This document shows positions 26,063 through 40,271 of a stretch of 64,000 nt of DNA, one piece after another. Positions within the stretch are counted from its first letter, which is position 1. The number at the start of each line of letters is the position of its first letter. The notes beneath the pieces are model-generated. The model had not been told where the DNA came from. It did not search any database and saw only the letters and a list, made by a program, of their open reading frames with translations. The stretch covers positions 22,030,744 to 22,094,743 of the forward strand of contig OZ023275.1 of the NCBI GenBank assembly GCA_964007475.1, read 5' to 3'. Source of the stretch: Hybos culiciformis (Eukaryota > Arthropoda > Insecta > Diptera > Hybotidae). A program made the position numbers and the translations under genes.

Positions 26063-29000
26063 AATAAGACTTCTTTAAATTCCAACCATTTTTATTTTTA
26101 TTAATTAAGTTCAAATTTTTAACAATTTTTATTATCTAATCTATATGACTTTGTCACTCAGACTAACTTCTGCTTCGTAAAAGTTGAACATGACCATTTG
26201 AAGTCTTAAGTTTTCAATAATTTTTCAACATTATAAAATAAAAGAAAAGCCAACTTTACATTAAGTTTTTCTAAATTATCATTATAACAACCCTTTTAAG
26301 CAAAACAAAAAAAAAATGTTTCCCATAGAACCATCCCTTGAAATTATCCTTATATTGTATCTGTGTAAAAAAAATAATATCCTCAGAAATAATTGTATAC
26401 TCAAAAAAAAAAAAAATTATACATATTACAATGTACTACTTGAGGCTACATTAGAAAATCAAAATCATGTGCGACGTTTCTGTCCGACTAAAAATATATA
26501 TAATTTTTAACATTAAAATTGACATTTTGGGTTCAGCTAAAGGGAATTATCTTGTTTTATTTTTTTTATTTTTATTTTTTGCCATGTCTCTCTGTTGCTG
26601 CTCTCTATTATATGTATAATATTAAATATGTGTACACTATAAAACCGAGATTTTCCATATTTTATTATAGATATTTTTTTTTCAAGGGTGAAATGTTACT
26701 TATCCACTAATGTTATTCCATAAAAATGTATTAAAAATAATAAGTCATTCTTGTCTCTAGACGAAATAATGATTTTTGCAACCATAAAATATTCTACAAT
26801 CATTTTATATAAAACCATAAAATATATACTTTAAATAAAACACTTTGATTTAAATAAAGCTTATGTGGCTAAAAAATCTTTGACATATAAAAGTGTGTAT
26901 ATAGCTATAATACATTATTATATTATATAGTTAGTATAGTATAGACATAATAAATAAAATGTTTTTAGTAAAATAATGTTAAGTAGTTTTTGAGATTTAC
27001 TGGATTATTTGGAAAATTTTGTATACATTTTTTTTTTTTTTATTTTTGCTTAGAATACATATTCTCAATATTAGAATTAAGATCTTTTTTATATACACAT
27101 ATTTTTTTTTTTTTTTTTGGGTGGGCATAAAATAGACATTCTATGCAATAAACATTCAGTTGTCGAGTATAATATTGATCCAATTGAATTAAAAAATCAT
27201 TTGAATAATTTTTATAAAGGCAAAAAAAAAAAATATAAAAAAAAATAGGGCAAATATTGTTTTTCAAAGCTTTTTATACAAAATATTTTTCTTTTTTTTT
27301 TTGTAGAATCGTCTATACGTAAAAATATCATAGAAATTTATTTTCAAACAAAATGAAACCAAAAAAAAATAATAAGAGGATTGAGCATTGCCTCAAGAGT
27401 GGATAATATGATAGTTAAAAATTAATTCCGTTTCCTTATGAAATAAAAAAAATAAACAAACTTCAATCATAGTACGGTATTAGGAATTTTTGCAGAACGG
27501 CGAAATAAAATTAAATTTCATTAACATGTGAATAGTTTTAATTTTGAAATTGACCCTAGGCAACTTTTTTCCCCTAACATGGGGGAAATTTTTCAGCAAT
27601 AATATCTGAAAATTTCAATATTTATTAGATTCAGATCATTATAACGTTTAATAAATCGACAATATTTACAAATTTATACGACAATATTTACAAAAAACTT
27701 TATTCGGGATTAATTTGGCGAAACTAGGTGGTCGTTTAGTTTTTTTGTTTTTTTTATTCAATTATTAAAGCCATAGATAAATCTTTTTTTTAACAATTTT
27801 CTGTCTGTTAATTTGACATCAAAAATCTAATTTAATATTGAATTGAATATGTCGTGTATGAAAAAAAAAATTGTAAATTTACATATAAATGGGTTTCTTT
27901 TAAAGCGAGACATTCATCTTTCATTTTTATTCATAATCGTTTGGAAGTAAAGGAAAATAAAAAATAAATATTTGTGATTTCTTAATTAAAATAAATTTAT
28001 AATATTTTTTTTTCCAACAAATTGGGGGATGAACTAAAAATAACCTTTTCGCTAATTAACGTGGGAACAAGACAAAGAATTTTAATTTTGTCCATTCTTA
28101 GCTATGTTCACATTGTGACGTAAGAGAAGAATTATAATATAAGGTTCTTACTGTTTTTAAACATTTTTATTTTGTAACCATTATGAAATTATCATTGTTC
28201 AACATATATATTTAGATATGATCTTGTTTTCTACAAGGACAATCATAACCCACATAAAATCTCTCCTGATAGTGAGTAGGTAGTTCTATTTTTGAAAATT
28301 TTATTTCATAAATTGTTCATTCTATTTGCGATCTTCTTTGTGTTGAATTCTATAAATATTTCTAAACAATTCGCTTTTACTTTTTAGACTTCAAATTTAA
28401 CTTATATTGAAAGCTAAAGAAATTGATTTGAATCAGTATATTTTTGTTTTATTGTAGGATAGTAGTTCTATTATTTTAAGTTAAATTATAATAGTAGGTA
28501 CATAATCCTCTATACAGCATAAAGGTATTAAAGGTAATAAATTGTTTGCCCTTCAAAAATTTATGACAAATTAAAATAAAAAGAGTTTTTGGAATTGAAA
28601 CCTCAAATAAAAGGTACTTACATAATAAACTTTTAATTATTAAATATTTATTTTTATTATTTCATATAATACATAGAATATATATGTTCATGTAAATGAA
28701 ATTAAAATTAAACGAGATTTTTCTTCTTTTTTTAATTTTATACTCAAATTATTTTCCATTAATGAACTTTAATTTCCGTGGCAACTTAAAAAGTTATTTT
28801 TAATTAAAAGTTTGGTTATACATTAAAACTTATTATTTTTATTTTTATTTTTTTTACCATAAAACTGCTATGAAACAAATAAATTTCAGAAAAAATATTT
28901 TATTAATAACGAAATATATAATATATATATTTTCTATTAAAATTATAGATATATATAGGATAATTATAATTTATTGTTGATTAGGTTCTGTTGTTAAATC

Positions 29001-29440
29001 AAAATAATAATAATAATAAAAACCCAGCAATAAATTTATTTTAATCAAAATTATAAAAGTTGAGCTCAATTTATTAATAAAAAAAAAAAATCGATCAAGT
29101 ACATTGAAAAAAAAATGAGAAGAAATCAGTTAAATTTGATTTTATAGATAGAGCATTATTCAGATAACTCTAACTTAATATATAGCAAATCTTGAATATG
29201 TGTTTTCAATTTATCACCTAATCTGAATAATAAATTATCTAATTATCTTAATAATTTAAATATCACTCGAATTTTGGTTAACTACTTATAAAGGCAATAT
29301 TGAAATTTTAAAAACTAACCTATATAATTAAAATATAAATTCAATTTAAATCATATTAAATTATTATTTCTTAATAAACTTAAATTCGAAATCCATGCTG
29401 GATATTCTGTATCAATATTTTTACTGAATTTAAAGTGTTA
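26063..29440. other. AT-rich non-coding DNA
   Basis: Nothing recognised. A/T homopolymers and short AT-type frames only. Confidence 0.7.
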
Positions 29441-29830
29441 AATTTCACTTACACTATCAGACTTCTGAGACTACGACATGACACTAAAACTTCAAAAAGT
29501 AAACTCTTCCTGAAAAAACTAAACTTGGAGAAATTTTTTTATTTAGCACAAAAAAAGGTGTTCAAATAGTTCCTTTAAATGACAAATATCAGGTTATTTA
29601 TGCAAATTTGAATCACCTGTACGACAAACTACATCAGCTAAAAAACTTAAGCCAGCCTAAGCTCTTTTCCGAAATAATGTATGTGAAAACCATGTTGTAA
29701 TTGTAGAACCTACAAGAGAACATGCAATAGCTTAGGATACCTGAACTTTCCAGCTAACTTGACTTGGAGGTAAAAAAACAGGAATTTTTCTTTTCTATTA
29801 AGTACAGCTGGGCCCCCGATATTATGTCAA
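29440..29830 (+). repeat. AT-poor island, possible decayed non-LTR retroelement ORF1
   Basis: This stretch has few A/T runs and more C and G than its surroundings. At 29676-29732 one frame reads VCENHVVIVEPTREHAIA before a stop. That resembles the linker between zinc knuckles in the ORF1 (gag-like) proteins of jockey-type non-LTR retroelements (C-ENH followed by a KP-REE-A block), but most of the cysteines expected in intact knuckles are missing. Frames break repeatedly. The match is short, so this is a suggestion rather than an identification. Confidence 0.25.
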
Positions 29831-31240
29831 ATTTTAATTCATTAAGCCAGTTTTATTTTCATAACAATATACAAAAAAAAATCGTCTGCAATCAAAACAG
29901 AGATATATGAAAATATAAAATCCCTTTTATAGAATTTTTTATTGATAAAAAAAAAATTATTTTCTTTTTACTTTTTATATGTAAGAAGAAGAAGAACATT
30001 ATTAAGTTTTCTTTATTTTCTTATAAAAATAAAACTTTTGTGTGTGCTCTATACCCAACAGGCTTGAAATAATTTTATATAATATTCATAAAATAAATAT
30101 TTTTTCTGTTTTTTTTTTTTTTTTTTTAAATGAAATACAATAAAATTTTTATAATAAAGATTTTTGTATTTTTTTTTTTTTTATTCTTTTTATTTATGAA
30201 ATTTATGTGTGCTCACATTTTATGTTACCCAAAAGCTGGGAGCAGCAGCATATATACAGAAAATTATTTAATTTTTCATCAAATTTAAACATCAATTGAA
30301 TTATTTGCGGTTAAAAGTTTTTTTTTTATATTTTTTTTTTTATATATTTTATTTGTAAAAATTTATTATCATGGAAAAAAAAAAGAAAAGAAGAAATGGA
30401 TTTATTATTATTTAGAGAAGAAAAATGTAAATTTGTTTGGGTAGCGCGTAACCAATCGTTAAACTAATTGAAGTTTCTTTAACAAAAAGATAAAGACGAC
30501 GATATAGAAAAAAAAAAAAAAAATAAATATATTAAAAATCGAGATTTCAAGTTATGATGACTTGTTTAAAAATTCATCATTATTGGAAATATATAAATTT
30601 TAAATATGAGCACTTGTTATATACACCATAAAAATTATGTTAAAAAAAAAGATGGAAATTTACCAAAAAAAGAAGTAAATTTTCTCTCTTATTATTAACT
30701 TAACTCTTTGTTCAAATAGAATAGATTAATCGCTACATTGAAAAAACAGATAGCTGCAAAACTACATATTCTTTGTATTTTTTGCGGTATAGTTCAAATC
30801 GAACTAGTGAATGGAAGTTATCAAAATTTGCTGTTATGTCATAACAAGGAAAAATAGCCAATATTTTTCATACGATTATATAGCAATATTATTAAAGTTT
30901 CAGAAACTCATATTGTATAAAAAAAATGTTTTTGTTATTTATTTTTGGACGGAATATTTTATATTTATTTATTGACGGTTTATTATGTATTTAATAATAA
31001 ATGCAAGATTTTGAGCTTATACTACCAAAATATTGCAGTTTTAGTTAGAACTTTATAGCTGATTCTTAGAGCTAACATTTTTTTTTTTAGTGTACAACAT
31101 TATAATGTTATGTTTGTTTATTTACCAGTCTTTTTCAGTTATATTCTTATGTTAATCCATAATGTCGTTTATAACAATTTCATAATCTTTAAAATTTTCA
31201 ATATTTTTTTTTAACGATACATGATACATGTCTGTTTTTA
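29831..31240. other. AT-rich non-coding DNA
   Basis: Nothing recognised apart from homopolymer tracts, including long T runs at about 30109-30127 and 30170-30182. Confidence 0.7.
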
Positions 31241-31268
31241 ATTCAATTTTTTTTTTTTTTTTTTTATT

Positions 31269-31355
31269 AAAAATCACTTCTAGACGCCGCCTAGGTGATT
31301 TTTGATTTCACTTGAAATAAAATCACTTCTTCTACGTATATATATTTTATACGTA
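31269..31355. other. Cluster of three consecutive hairpins
   Basis: Hairpin 1 (31269-31303): a 9-bp stem AAAAATCAC/GTGATTTTT, then a TT bulge, a 4-bp CTAG/CTAG stem and the GC-rich loop ACGCCGC. Hairpin 2 (31305-31318): ATTTCA-CT-TGAAAT. Hairpin 3 (31333-31355): an 8-bp stem TACGTATA/TATACGTA with a 7-base loop. The motif AAAATCACTTCT occurs at the start of hairpin 1 and again between hairpins 2 and 3. A run of about 20 T lies directly upstream. They could be a remnant of a small foldback or MITE-like element, or structured RNA if transcribed. I see no evidence of transcription. Confidence 0.5.
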
Positions 31356-34300
31356 CCATAATATTATTTTTCTTATTTTTAATGTTGAAAAAAAAAATTT
31401 TTTTAAGGTTATTGAACGAAAACTATTTTGAAATTCGATATTTTTTAATAGATCAAAATATTTATTATATAAAAAAAAATAACAAAAATAACATATTTTT
31501 AACATTATAAAAAATAAAAAAAAAAAGATATATCTAATAAATCTATGGAATTATAAACATGATATAATGATATCTATAGATATACATAAATATTAGTATG
31601 TATATATTATACATTATATATTAATATTACATACATATTAAAATTTCTTATAAAATTGAAAAATATTAATCTTTAGGGATATCAAAATAATAATTTTTTT
31701 TCTTTTTTAATACATATATATTTTTTTTTTCTGCTCTGTTAAAAAATTTAATATGATATTTTATGTGCTTAGACTCCTTAAAAAAAAAGAAAAAAAAAAT
31801 TTATATTTTTTTTTCAATTTTCCAAAAAAACAAATACGAAGCCTAAAATAATATTAAATTTAAATTATCAGGATACATTTATTTTGTTGAGAAATTTTTT
31901 TTTAATACCTGGAGATTTTCGCTTAAAAATTAATATTTTGGAAAAAAAAAGGAAAATAAAATAAAACAGAAAAAAAAATTTTTTTAGAATAATATAAACA
32001 TAGAGATATCCTTATAAACATAGTTATATTATCCTTAAGCTTGAAACATTTTTATTTTATGCTCAATATTAAATGACTATGCTTGCCATTTAACACATCC
32101 GGGAATTATGTATAATATACTCTTCTATATTATAAAGGTGTTAAGACCCAAAAATATTTAATATCTTACATGCATTTTGTGGCCAAAATAAAAGTATGTA
32201 GTATGTACAACACACTTTAACTTTTGCCTTATGCCTTTGTATTAATTTTGATTTTAATAATTCTCTATTATTATTGTGAGAATATAAAAATTTTTTGTTC
32301 TTAAAATCTATATAGAAACTTTTTGGTTTTTTTTTTATAAAAAATTTAATTTGACCTCAGAATCTTTTTAAAATTAATTATAAATGCGTAAGTTTAAAAC
32401 AAACTTTTTCCTTTCAATATATACAACTTTATAAATTGAATTATTTTTAAAAGTTGTTTCACAGCTCCAAAAGCGTATTAAATATATGATTTAATTTGGA
32501 TTACTTGCTCTGCCGACTCGAATTTTTGTTTTAAAAATATTAATATAATAATTTATTTGAAATACATTGAAATTTTAATTGGATTGGTTTAAAAGAAAAT
32601 ATTTTTTAAATCAATGTTTTTCTTTTGGCATTAGTTTAGTGACTATTGTAAGAAATTGCATTTCTCTTAAAAACTTATATAAATACTGAAGGTAAGCGTT
32701 AGTTTGCCACTAAATGGTTTTTAAAATGGAAATATTTGTTTGTAGAAGCCTTTTAAAATTATAATTACATAATATAGAATATTTAAATAATTCTAACAAA
32801 TAGAGCGCATTACGCAATAAAGTCCATTAAAAACATACACACACAATTATTGATTCTTTACCCAAATTTTACGGAAAATAAATCCCAGCAATAATATTAT
32901 TTAATAAAGAATTTCCAATCATCTTATACCCAATATTATTATTCTGTTGTGTATACTGTATAGTATAAGTGTACGTAAAATGTATCTTCGTTTTTTTTTT
33001 TTATCTAAAATGAAATTTATTTGTTAAATTTTTCGAAGAAAATCATGTCAAGTGTTAGAAGATTAAATTATGATTTTTATTGAATGAATTTTTATTAAAT
33101 ATTTTATACATTTATATATACAATGTACTTGTATATAATAAAATATATATAAAAGACAATATTTATACATTTTAAATAACAACTATTTACTATGTTTATA
33201 TTGTCATTTCAATTTAATATAAAATCATATTTTATATATAATATAATATATATGTACGGGAATAGTATTTGATTTAAAGAAAATTTTAATAATATTTTTT
33301 TCTTTCCTTTTGTTTATTGAAGCATAAAAATTTAATAAAAAAGAATAAGTGCATTAGAAATTTATTCAAAGCTTATTAAAATATCTTCTAACAGGTCTTG
33401 TCATTTAACAGGTCTGTGTTGTTCCATTTTCGATTCTTGACTTACTTTCATCACAGAGAATTAGAGAATTAAAGGAAAATTTCAGACATTGACTATTTTA
33501 AATCTGTACAATCTATCTTTTTGAAATCTCAAATCAAAATAAAGATCAAAAAAAAAAACGAAGACATAATTATGGCGAGATTTTTTTTTAATGCTATCTA
33601 TTTTTAAACTAAATGTAATAAAATAATTTTAATGAATATTATAACGCAGGTCGCAGAAAAATTGTAAATGAAATAATTTTTATTTTATTTTTATTATTAT
33701 TATCTTGTCGAAGTGAAAATTTATGACAAACTATCATAAAATTGAAAGAGACACCCATTTCAAAAAAATAAAAAATAAAATAAAAATTTAAATGTATGTA
33801 GGTATATTTAATTTTATGAAAAATTCCGGAAATACTTGCATTCAATATAAAAACCAGTATATACATAATATTTAGCAGAAAGTTTTTTATGATTAATATT
33901 ATTTTTGCAATATGAATTAAATTTTTAATAAAAATTATATTAAGTTTAGTTTTGTTTACTGTATATCAGCTAGATACAGGCTGCACAAAATAGCTACAAT
34001 TACTTGTGCAAAATATTTACAAAATTGTTCTTAATTAACTATCTCAAAGTTCGTTACCATTAGCATTTGCAACTCTTCTATTATATGTTTATGATATCTC
34101 TGATATTATGCTATGAAAGGAATAGCTGACACAGCATTCGAACACACGTATTTATTGAAATAAAATTTAAAGTATTAATAATTAAATAAAATAGAGCATA
34201 AAATAGAGCATATAATCAATAATATATAACATTTTTTATTTTTAAATAGTGATAAATAGGAATTAATTTAAAAATGTCACAAATCAAAAGAAAAAAAAAA

Positions 34301-37300
34301 TTAAAATGCCAAGACTATGTAGATTATTTTCTATGTTATTTTGAATGCGCCGAAATAAAAAAAAAAAAACACATATTTTCAATAAATAAAAATATCGATG
34401 AGTTAATTGGGAAAATTTTTTTTTATTCCAGAGCGCAAGGAAATCTATAAAATTCAATTTTCTTTAAATTATATCTCTTCTGTATTTCTTTTTTGTAATA
34501 CAAATATTCAATTCAATTCTGTTTTCATATTCCTTTGTTTTATATTAATTTTCTCCTATGTATATTCTTATTCTTTTATATACTATATAATTTTCTGTCT
34601 TTATATAGTTATATTCATGTTAAGTTTAAGTATGAAAATTGTATAGGAAAACTTTTTTTTCATATACATACATTTATTTTATCATTTTCTTTTTGGATAT
34701 CTCGAAATTAAAACAAAACAAATTTCAATTAAAATTTCAATAATAATAAAGAAATAAAAAGAAAGATTCATATTTTGCTTCTGTTTTTTTTTTTTGTTTT
34801 TATTATTTGCACAAGAATATTTTTGCATTTTTAAAGCATAGCATAAAATAAAATAAAAATAAAGATTAGTTTTACTTATGCAAAAAAAAATTAATGAATT
34901 TTTTTTTTTTGTACATGGTAGACCACACGAACGAACGAATCTACAGTAGCAACCAATAATTTTTAAATGAAAAATAATCAATCATAGATTATGAATTATA
35001 TTATGTACAAATATATATACAATAAATTCTCGTTAAATTTATTTTTCTTATTTTTCTTATTTTTTTTGCAGTTTTTTTTAGCGAATATCAACCAATTGAA
35101 CCAAAAAAACCACAAAAAAAAATTATTTACATAAAAAAAAATTATTATTATTTTTTATTATTTTTGTATTATTTTAATACTAAATCAACAGAGAGGTGGA
35201 TTTTTATTTTAAAAAATAATTGTAATTTTTGCCAAAGTAAATATGCGAAAAAACAAATATGTGTATAAAAAGAAAATTAATAACTGTATAGGCTCCAAAG
35301 AGGAACATTAAAAATATTTCACAAAAATTTGCCCAATCATTTGCAGTAAAAAAATTTAACAATCTCATATTGAAATTTAATCAAAAATTTCATTGAAATG
35401 TGTTAAAAAAAATTATAAATAAAATCAAAATGTAAAATTATTGCATATTTTTACATATTATGGAAAATAATGTTTTTTTTCTTTGACAAAATTAACTGAG
35501 AGGAAAAAACTGTATCAGTTTTTCGATTTTTCATTTAACCGTATACAAATAATAATTATACATATTAGTTTTTCAATACATATTGTTTTCAAATATTTGA
35601 TAATTTTCAATATTTTCTTTTAACTTTAATGTTATTGTTGAGTCTTAACACACACCAAAGCGTGGTAATAATATCGGCAATATTCAATTCTAAAAAAATG
35701 AAAGATAATTCAACCGTTTATGAAAACTTTTTGTAAACTGCAACTCGTTTTATGGATTATCTAATTTTTGGATCAATATTTTGGTTTTTGACATTTCCAT
35801 TTCTCTATAAGACTATATATATAGTAAATAGTTAAGTTGCTATCATATTTAGTGGATTTTTAATTAATCTTTGTTTATATGTGCAATTTGCATATTTATA
35901 TACTTCTACTATTAAATCCGGAAATAATTATAAATTTTAAAGCTCAATTTTTAGAATTATAAACGGCTTACAATATATTTAGCTTAAACTTACAGTGGGA
36001 ACTCTAATCAACCGGCTTTACATTGGCCGAAAAGATCCTTACAATAAAACCGTAAAATAATATCATATTTACAGGAAACGTTTACAACAACAAACAAGAA
36101 AACTTTCTAAATATATACAGCTAAATTACTGAACACTAAATTCTGTCAAGAATAGAACTTAATTTAAAAATTCTCTAATAATATCAAAAAAAAATTCTTC
36201 TTAATTTTTCTCCCCCTCGGAGTTGTTAAACTTATTTCATAAAACTCATATTTCAAAATAATTAAAAGATTTAATTTGAAGTCTCTGCTGAAATATCTAT
36301 TCATATATAGGATTCACCTGCATTATTATGTTTCTTTTTTTTTTTTTTTGTACATAATTTCCCTAGTTGGCAATTATTTATTTTTTTTTAACAATTCTAT
36401 ACAGAAAATTAACAGTATCTCCTTTCGAAATTATTACCTAATTGCCGCCGTTGGTTTTTTTTTCTTTTATTCAATACCATTTTACCACTTTCGTCATTAA
36501 AAGAAACCAACTAACTAACTGTAGTATACTCATTTTTCCATTAACTTATTTCACTAAATTTTATTAGCTTAAACATTTTTTTTGTATGCAAGGCAAATGA
36601 AATGAAATGAAATGAAAAAAAAATTATTATATTTACGAGGTCATTTCCTGGAGGGTTTTCCAACACAGATAAATTTTAAAACCCAAAAGAAAAATGGAAA
36701 TTCTAAAAAAAAAAAAAATTATAAAATAAAAATAAAAACTCTTCTAATTGCAATAAATTAAATATTTTTTTTTTTTATTTATTATCTTATTATTGTTCTA
36801 GTAAAATGATTCAATGATTACGTAAAAGAAAATTCAGGAAAAAAAAAAGTTAAAAATAAAATTTTTTTGTTTCTTAATTTAATTATTTTTTAAAAAAAAC
36901 TTTAATCAATCACTGTTAAAAAAAAAAAAGAACTACATGAAAATATTTTTGGTGGGAAAATGATATAAAATTGTTATGAATGTGTCATAATTAAAAATTT
37001 ATATCGACGTTAAAAACACTAGATATAAGTCTGAAAAACGTTTTAATTTTTATTTTATATATTTTTATTTGTTGTCTTTTTTTTAAAGGTATTAAATATT
37101 AAACTTTAATTGGCAGATATAAAAAAAATGTATCTATATATATACAACAAGCTCAGCCTATGAATATGTATAGAAAAGGATTTTTTTTTTTTTGGTAATT
37201 TGCCAAAAATAAATAAATAAAAAAGAAAACCACCACAAGTATAAAATATTCACTCAAAAAAAAAAAAAGTAATAATAAATTATATATTTTTTTTAACTAG

Positions 37301-37540
37301 TTCAACAATAAAAAAAAAATTATCATATTGGGAAAACTTTATTCCTATATTAATTTTAATTTTTTTTTTTTCCTATATCATAATAACCGATTAAATTTGT
37401 GGCTTTTTCGTCCTATATTTTGTTTTTATTATACATAAATATATATACATATATTATTCTTCTCTCAACAACAAACACTATGATTATTTATTGATATCAT
37501 TATGAATTTTCATTAAATAAAAATCATCATCTACCATAGA
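31356..37540. other. AT-rich DNA upstream of the coding exon
   Basis: No gene recognised. If the exon at 37621 is a first coding exon, this region is its 5' flank or contains 5' UTR exons and introns that I cannot delimit. It holds a four-unit AAATG repeat, duplicated TAAAATAGAGCAT at about 34186-34210, and a duplicated AACAGGTCT at about 33389-33415. I cannot identify a TATA box or initiator with any specificity in DNA this AT-rich. Confidence 0.6.
36595..36614. repeat. (AAATG)4 microsatellite
   Basis: Four exact AAATG units (20 bases) followed by an A run. Confidence 0.85.
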
Positions 37541-37620
37541 GAAGGAAAAAAAAAAAAAATAATAATAATAAAAATAAAAAAAATAAAATATAAAACACAA
37601 AAAAAATAAAAAAAATTATT

Positions 37621-37772
37621 ATGACTATGAAATCAATGAAATATTCTGATTGTGACACTATCATGGATAGTTATAATCCTGTTCCTCCGCCATTACCAAG
37701 AAGAGTGCCGCCGGTCAGAAATATTTATGCTGAACCTTTTTCCCATGAACAACCTGGTGGTCATCAAAGCAG
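37621..37772 (+). CDS. First coding exon of an unidentified proline-rich protein
   Basis: The frame opens at ATG 37621 and reads 50 complete codons plus two bases (phase-2 junction) before AG|GTAATT. Unspliced, it would stop three bases later. An in-frame TAA at 37591-37593 and only A/T-rich sequence between, with no pyrimidine-AG acceptor, make ATG 37621 the likely first coding ATG; in-frame ATGs at codons 3, 6 and 15 are alternatives. By hand count 61 of 152 bases are G or C (40%), twice the local level, and several codons end in G or C. The product starts [20 protein letters not shown], then has [14 protein letters not shown], which fits the class II SH3-ligand pattern PxxPxR, then IYAEPF and a His/Gln/Gly-rich end. 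There is no signal peptide or membrane segment, so it looks like a cytosolic, intrinsically disordered N-terminus, perhaps of one isoform. The remaining exons are not in the window. I do not recognise the gene. Confidence 0.72.
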
Positions 37773-37778
37773 GTAATT
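37773..37778 (+). other. 5' splice donor (AG|GTAATT)
   Basis: The exon ends ...AGC AG and is followed by GTAATT, a reasonable match to the insect donor consensus MAG|GTRAGT (five of six intronic bases are compatible with known variants). Base composition drops to background immediately after it. The intron would be phase 2. Confidence 0.65.
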
Positions 37779-40271
37779 AATATTCATTTATTATTTTATT
37801 TTTTGATTGAAATAATAATGATAAAAAAAAAATTGAAACAATAATAATTTCGCATTTGTACGCGATAAATGTATATATATTAATATACACTCTTTATATG
37901 CGAATATTATTTTTTTATTGGAATAAATTATTTATGTGATCGATAAATTTTCAGAAAATATTCAATATTATTATGTCAAAGTGAAAATTCCAATTTTTTT
38001 TTTTTTTTTGTGTTGAAATCATAAACAAAAAAGCTGTTATAGATTAAAAATATAAATTATAAAATAATCAGCTTATGAACTTTATGTATACAGCAAACAT
38101 GTACAATGTACCAAATCAAATATTAAAATTTCCAGTTCATGGTTATGATAGCTTGATAATTATGTACATATATATATATAGGAATATAGGTATTCAATTT
38201 TTAATGGTTAAGTACCGCAAAGCAAAAAAGAAGATACGTATTATAAACTAGATGTATATTACTTAGATTTGTTACATTGGATGTAGTCGTTCAATATATG
38301 TAAAATTTTTAGAAACTTGTAAGTGCATCTAATAGCATAATTTTAAATCTTTTGGTATCTGAATATGGTTTTTCGATTATTTCTTATAAGAATAAGATTT
38401 TTATAAATGTAGCTGTCAAAAATATCTCAAAAGGACGTATACGATACTGTTCTGTTAAATAAAGTACAAATGTTAACGTAGTTATAACAAATTTACAACA
38501 AAAAATGTTTTGGCTTAAATAAAATGAGTACATGTATTTTATTTTTTCCTTTTCAAATTGACAATCGCAGTCTGCTATCAAAACATTCAAACCACATTCA
38601 GATTAGATTTAAAATTTTAAATTCAATTAATTTATAAAACCCAGTTCAATTCTAAAACCACAAATATATACCTATGACACCAAAAAACGTACATATAATC
38701 AATCAAATTATCAAAATTCTATTTCTGTTTCATTTCATTTAGTTATTCAATAAAATATTTATTATTTAATATTTCAATTTCAATTTATATATAATTATAC
38801 TCTGAGGGTCAATGGCAGGTGCATGAAACATATAAATTTATTCTTATATAACAAAAATGTTTAATTCAAATTTTATTTTTTTTTTGTTTTTTTTTAGTTT
38901 TTTATTTTTTTTTTATTTTATTTTCTCGTTATTTACAAACTGACTGAACTTATCTAATTATACATCTTAACTTTAAGTCTTATGTCTCAAGTTATAAAAA
39001 ATTAAAAATATAAGAAAATCAAAAGAAAAGCTTTTTGCTGTCAAAATCAGAACGACTGAAAGGGCAAAAAAAACAACAACAAACAAAGTAATTTACCATC
39101 ACCCTTAAGTTTTATGTATACAATATTTTTATATTTTGAACATCTTTTGAACTCAAGAAACAAAAATTTTAACTTTTTTTTTTTTACATCCATATAGTAA
39201 GAATAAAAAAAAATATTGAAACATTTCAACTATAAAACAACGAAAAGATGAAAAATAAAAAAAAGGAAATTTCTCTTTTGGACGACAAAAAATTGTATAT
39301 TATATTATATAAACATTATTTAATTAAAAAACTTTTCTTGCAAAAAAAAATAAAATGAAATAAAGTTGATAAAAAGCAGCTGCAAAACTACAATTACTAT
39401 TTAAAAAAAAAAATAATAATAATTTTTTCAAAATTTGTACCTTCAAGTTTTTTTAATTTTTTTTTTTTTCATTTACGTACTTTCAGAAGCCAAAAGGAAA
39501 AAAAAAAATTATAATCTTTTTTTTTTTTTTTCCTTTTTCTTGTATATCCTCAAAAATTTTCTTTTTAATTTCTGTGACCTCCTTAAAAAAAAAAAATAAA
39601 CGAAAAAAACTTTGAAACAAAAAATAATAAAAAAAAATATATATAATTTCTGGAATAAAAAGTAATAAAATTAGCTTATTTTATATCCAGGAAAAAAAAA
39701 AATTTACAAAACACAGAGAAATAAATAAAAAAAAATAAAATAAAAAACCCCTGACAATATAAAATACTTAAATATTCATGAAAAACTCTCTCTGCCTAAA
39801 CTCTTCGCGAAAATGAAAATTGTAAAAAAAAAGTGCGCTAAAATTTATCTGATTTCAAAAAAAAAAAAATTAATGTTCAAAATGTTTGCAAAAAATACGA
39901 AAAATAAAAAATTATTTATTTATTTATTTTTTTTATTTAAATAAATGATATTTTTGAAATTTTTTTTATTTTTTCAAATTTTTATTATTCGTGCACTAAG
40001 TATGCGTTATACTAAGTTTCTCAATAACAGGCTATTCCTAAAATTTATCATAATTTTATCTTTTATCAATTTCTCATTTAAAACTGTTCTGTAAATTAAT
40101 TTACCATTAAAAAATAGTTATTGAATCGAAGTTTGTAGACTATTTCTGGTTCTAGTTCTATAGTCGACCATCTGACGGCGTGATCCAGAGCAAGTAAAAG
40201 AAATTTTAACTCACTTAAAAGTGGATCATTTTAAAAACACTTATTAAACAAAAAAATTACGAACAATTTAC
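37779..40271 (+). other. Presumed start of a very long first coding intron
   Basis: AT-rich sequence with no further exon-like block on the plus strand. No acceptor preceded by a convincing coding segment is visible from here to the window end, so the intron would exceed 26 kb. Contents are A/T runs, TA tracts (for example near 38170) and short AT-type frames. Confidence 0.5.

Noticed and set aside
34682..34981. 99-codon minus-strand frame
   Set aside because: Contains long KKKKK/NKNK and FYF stretches produced by homopolymers; no conserved motif.
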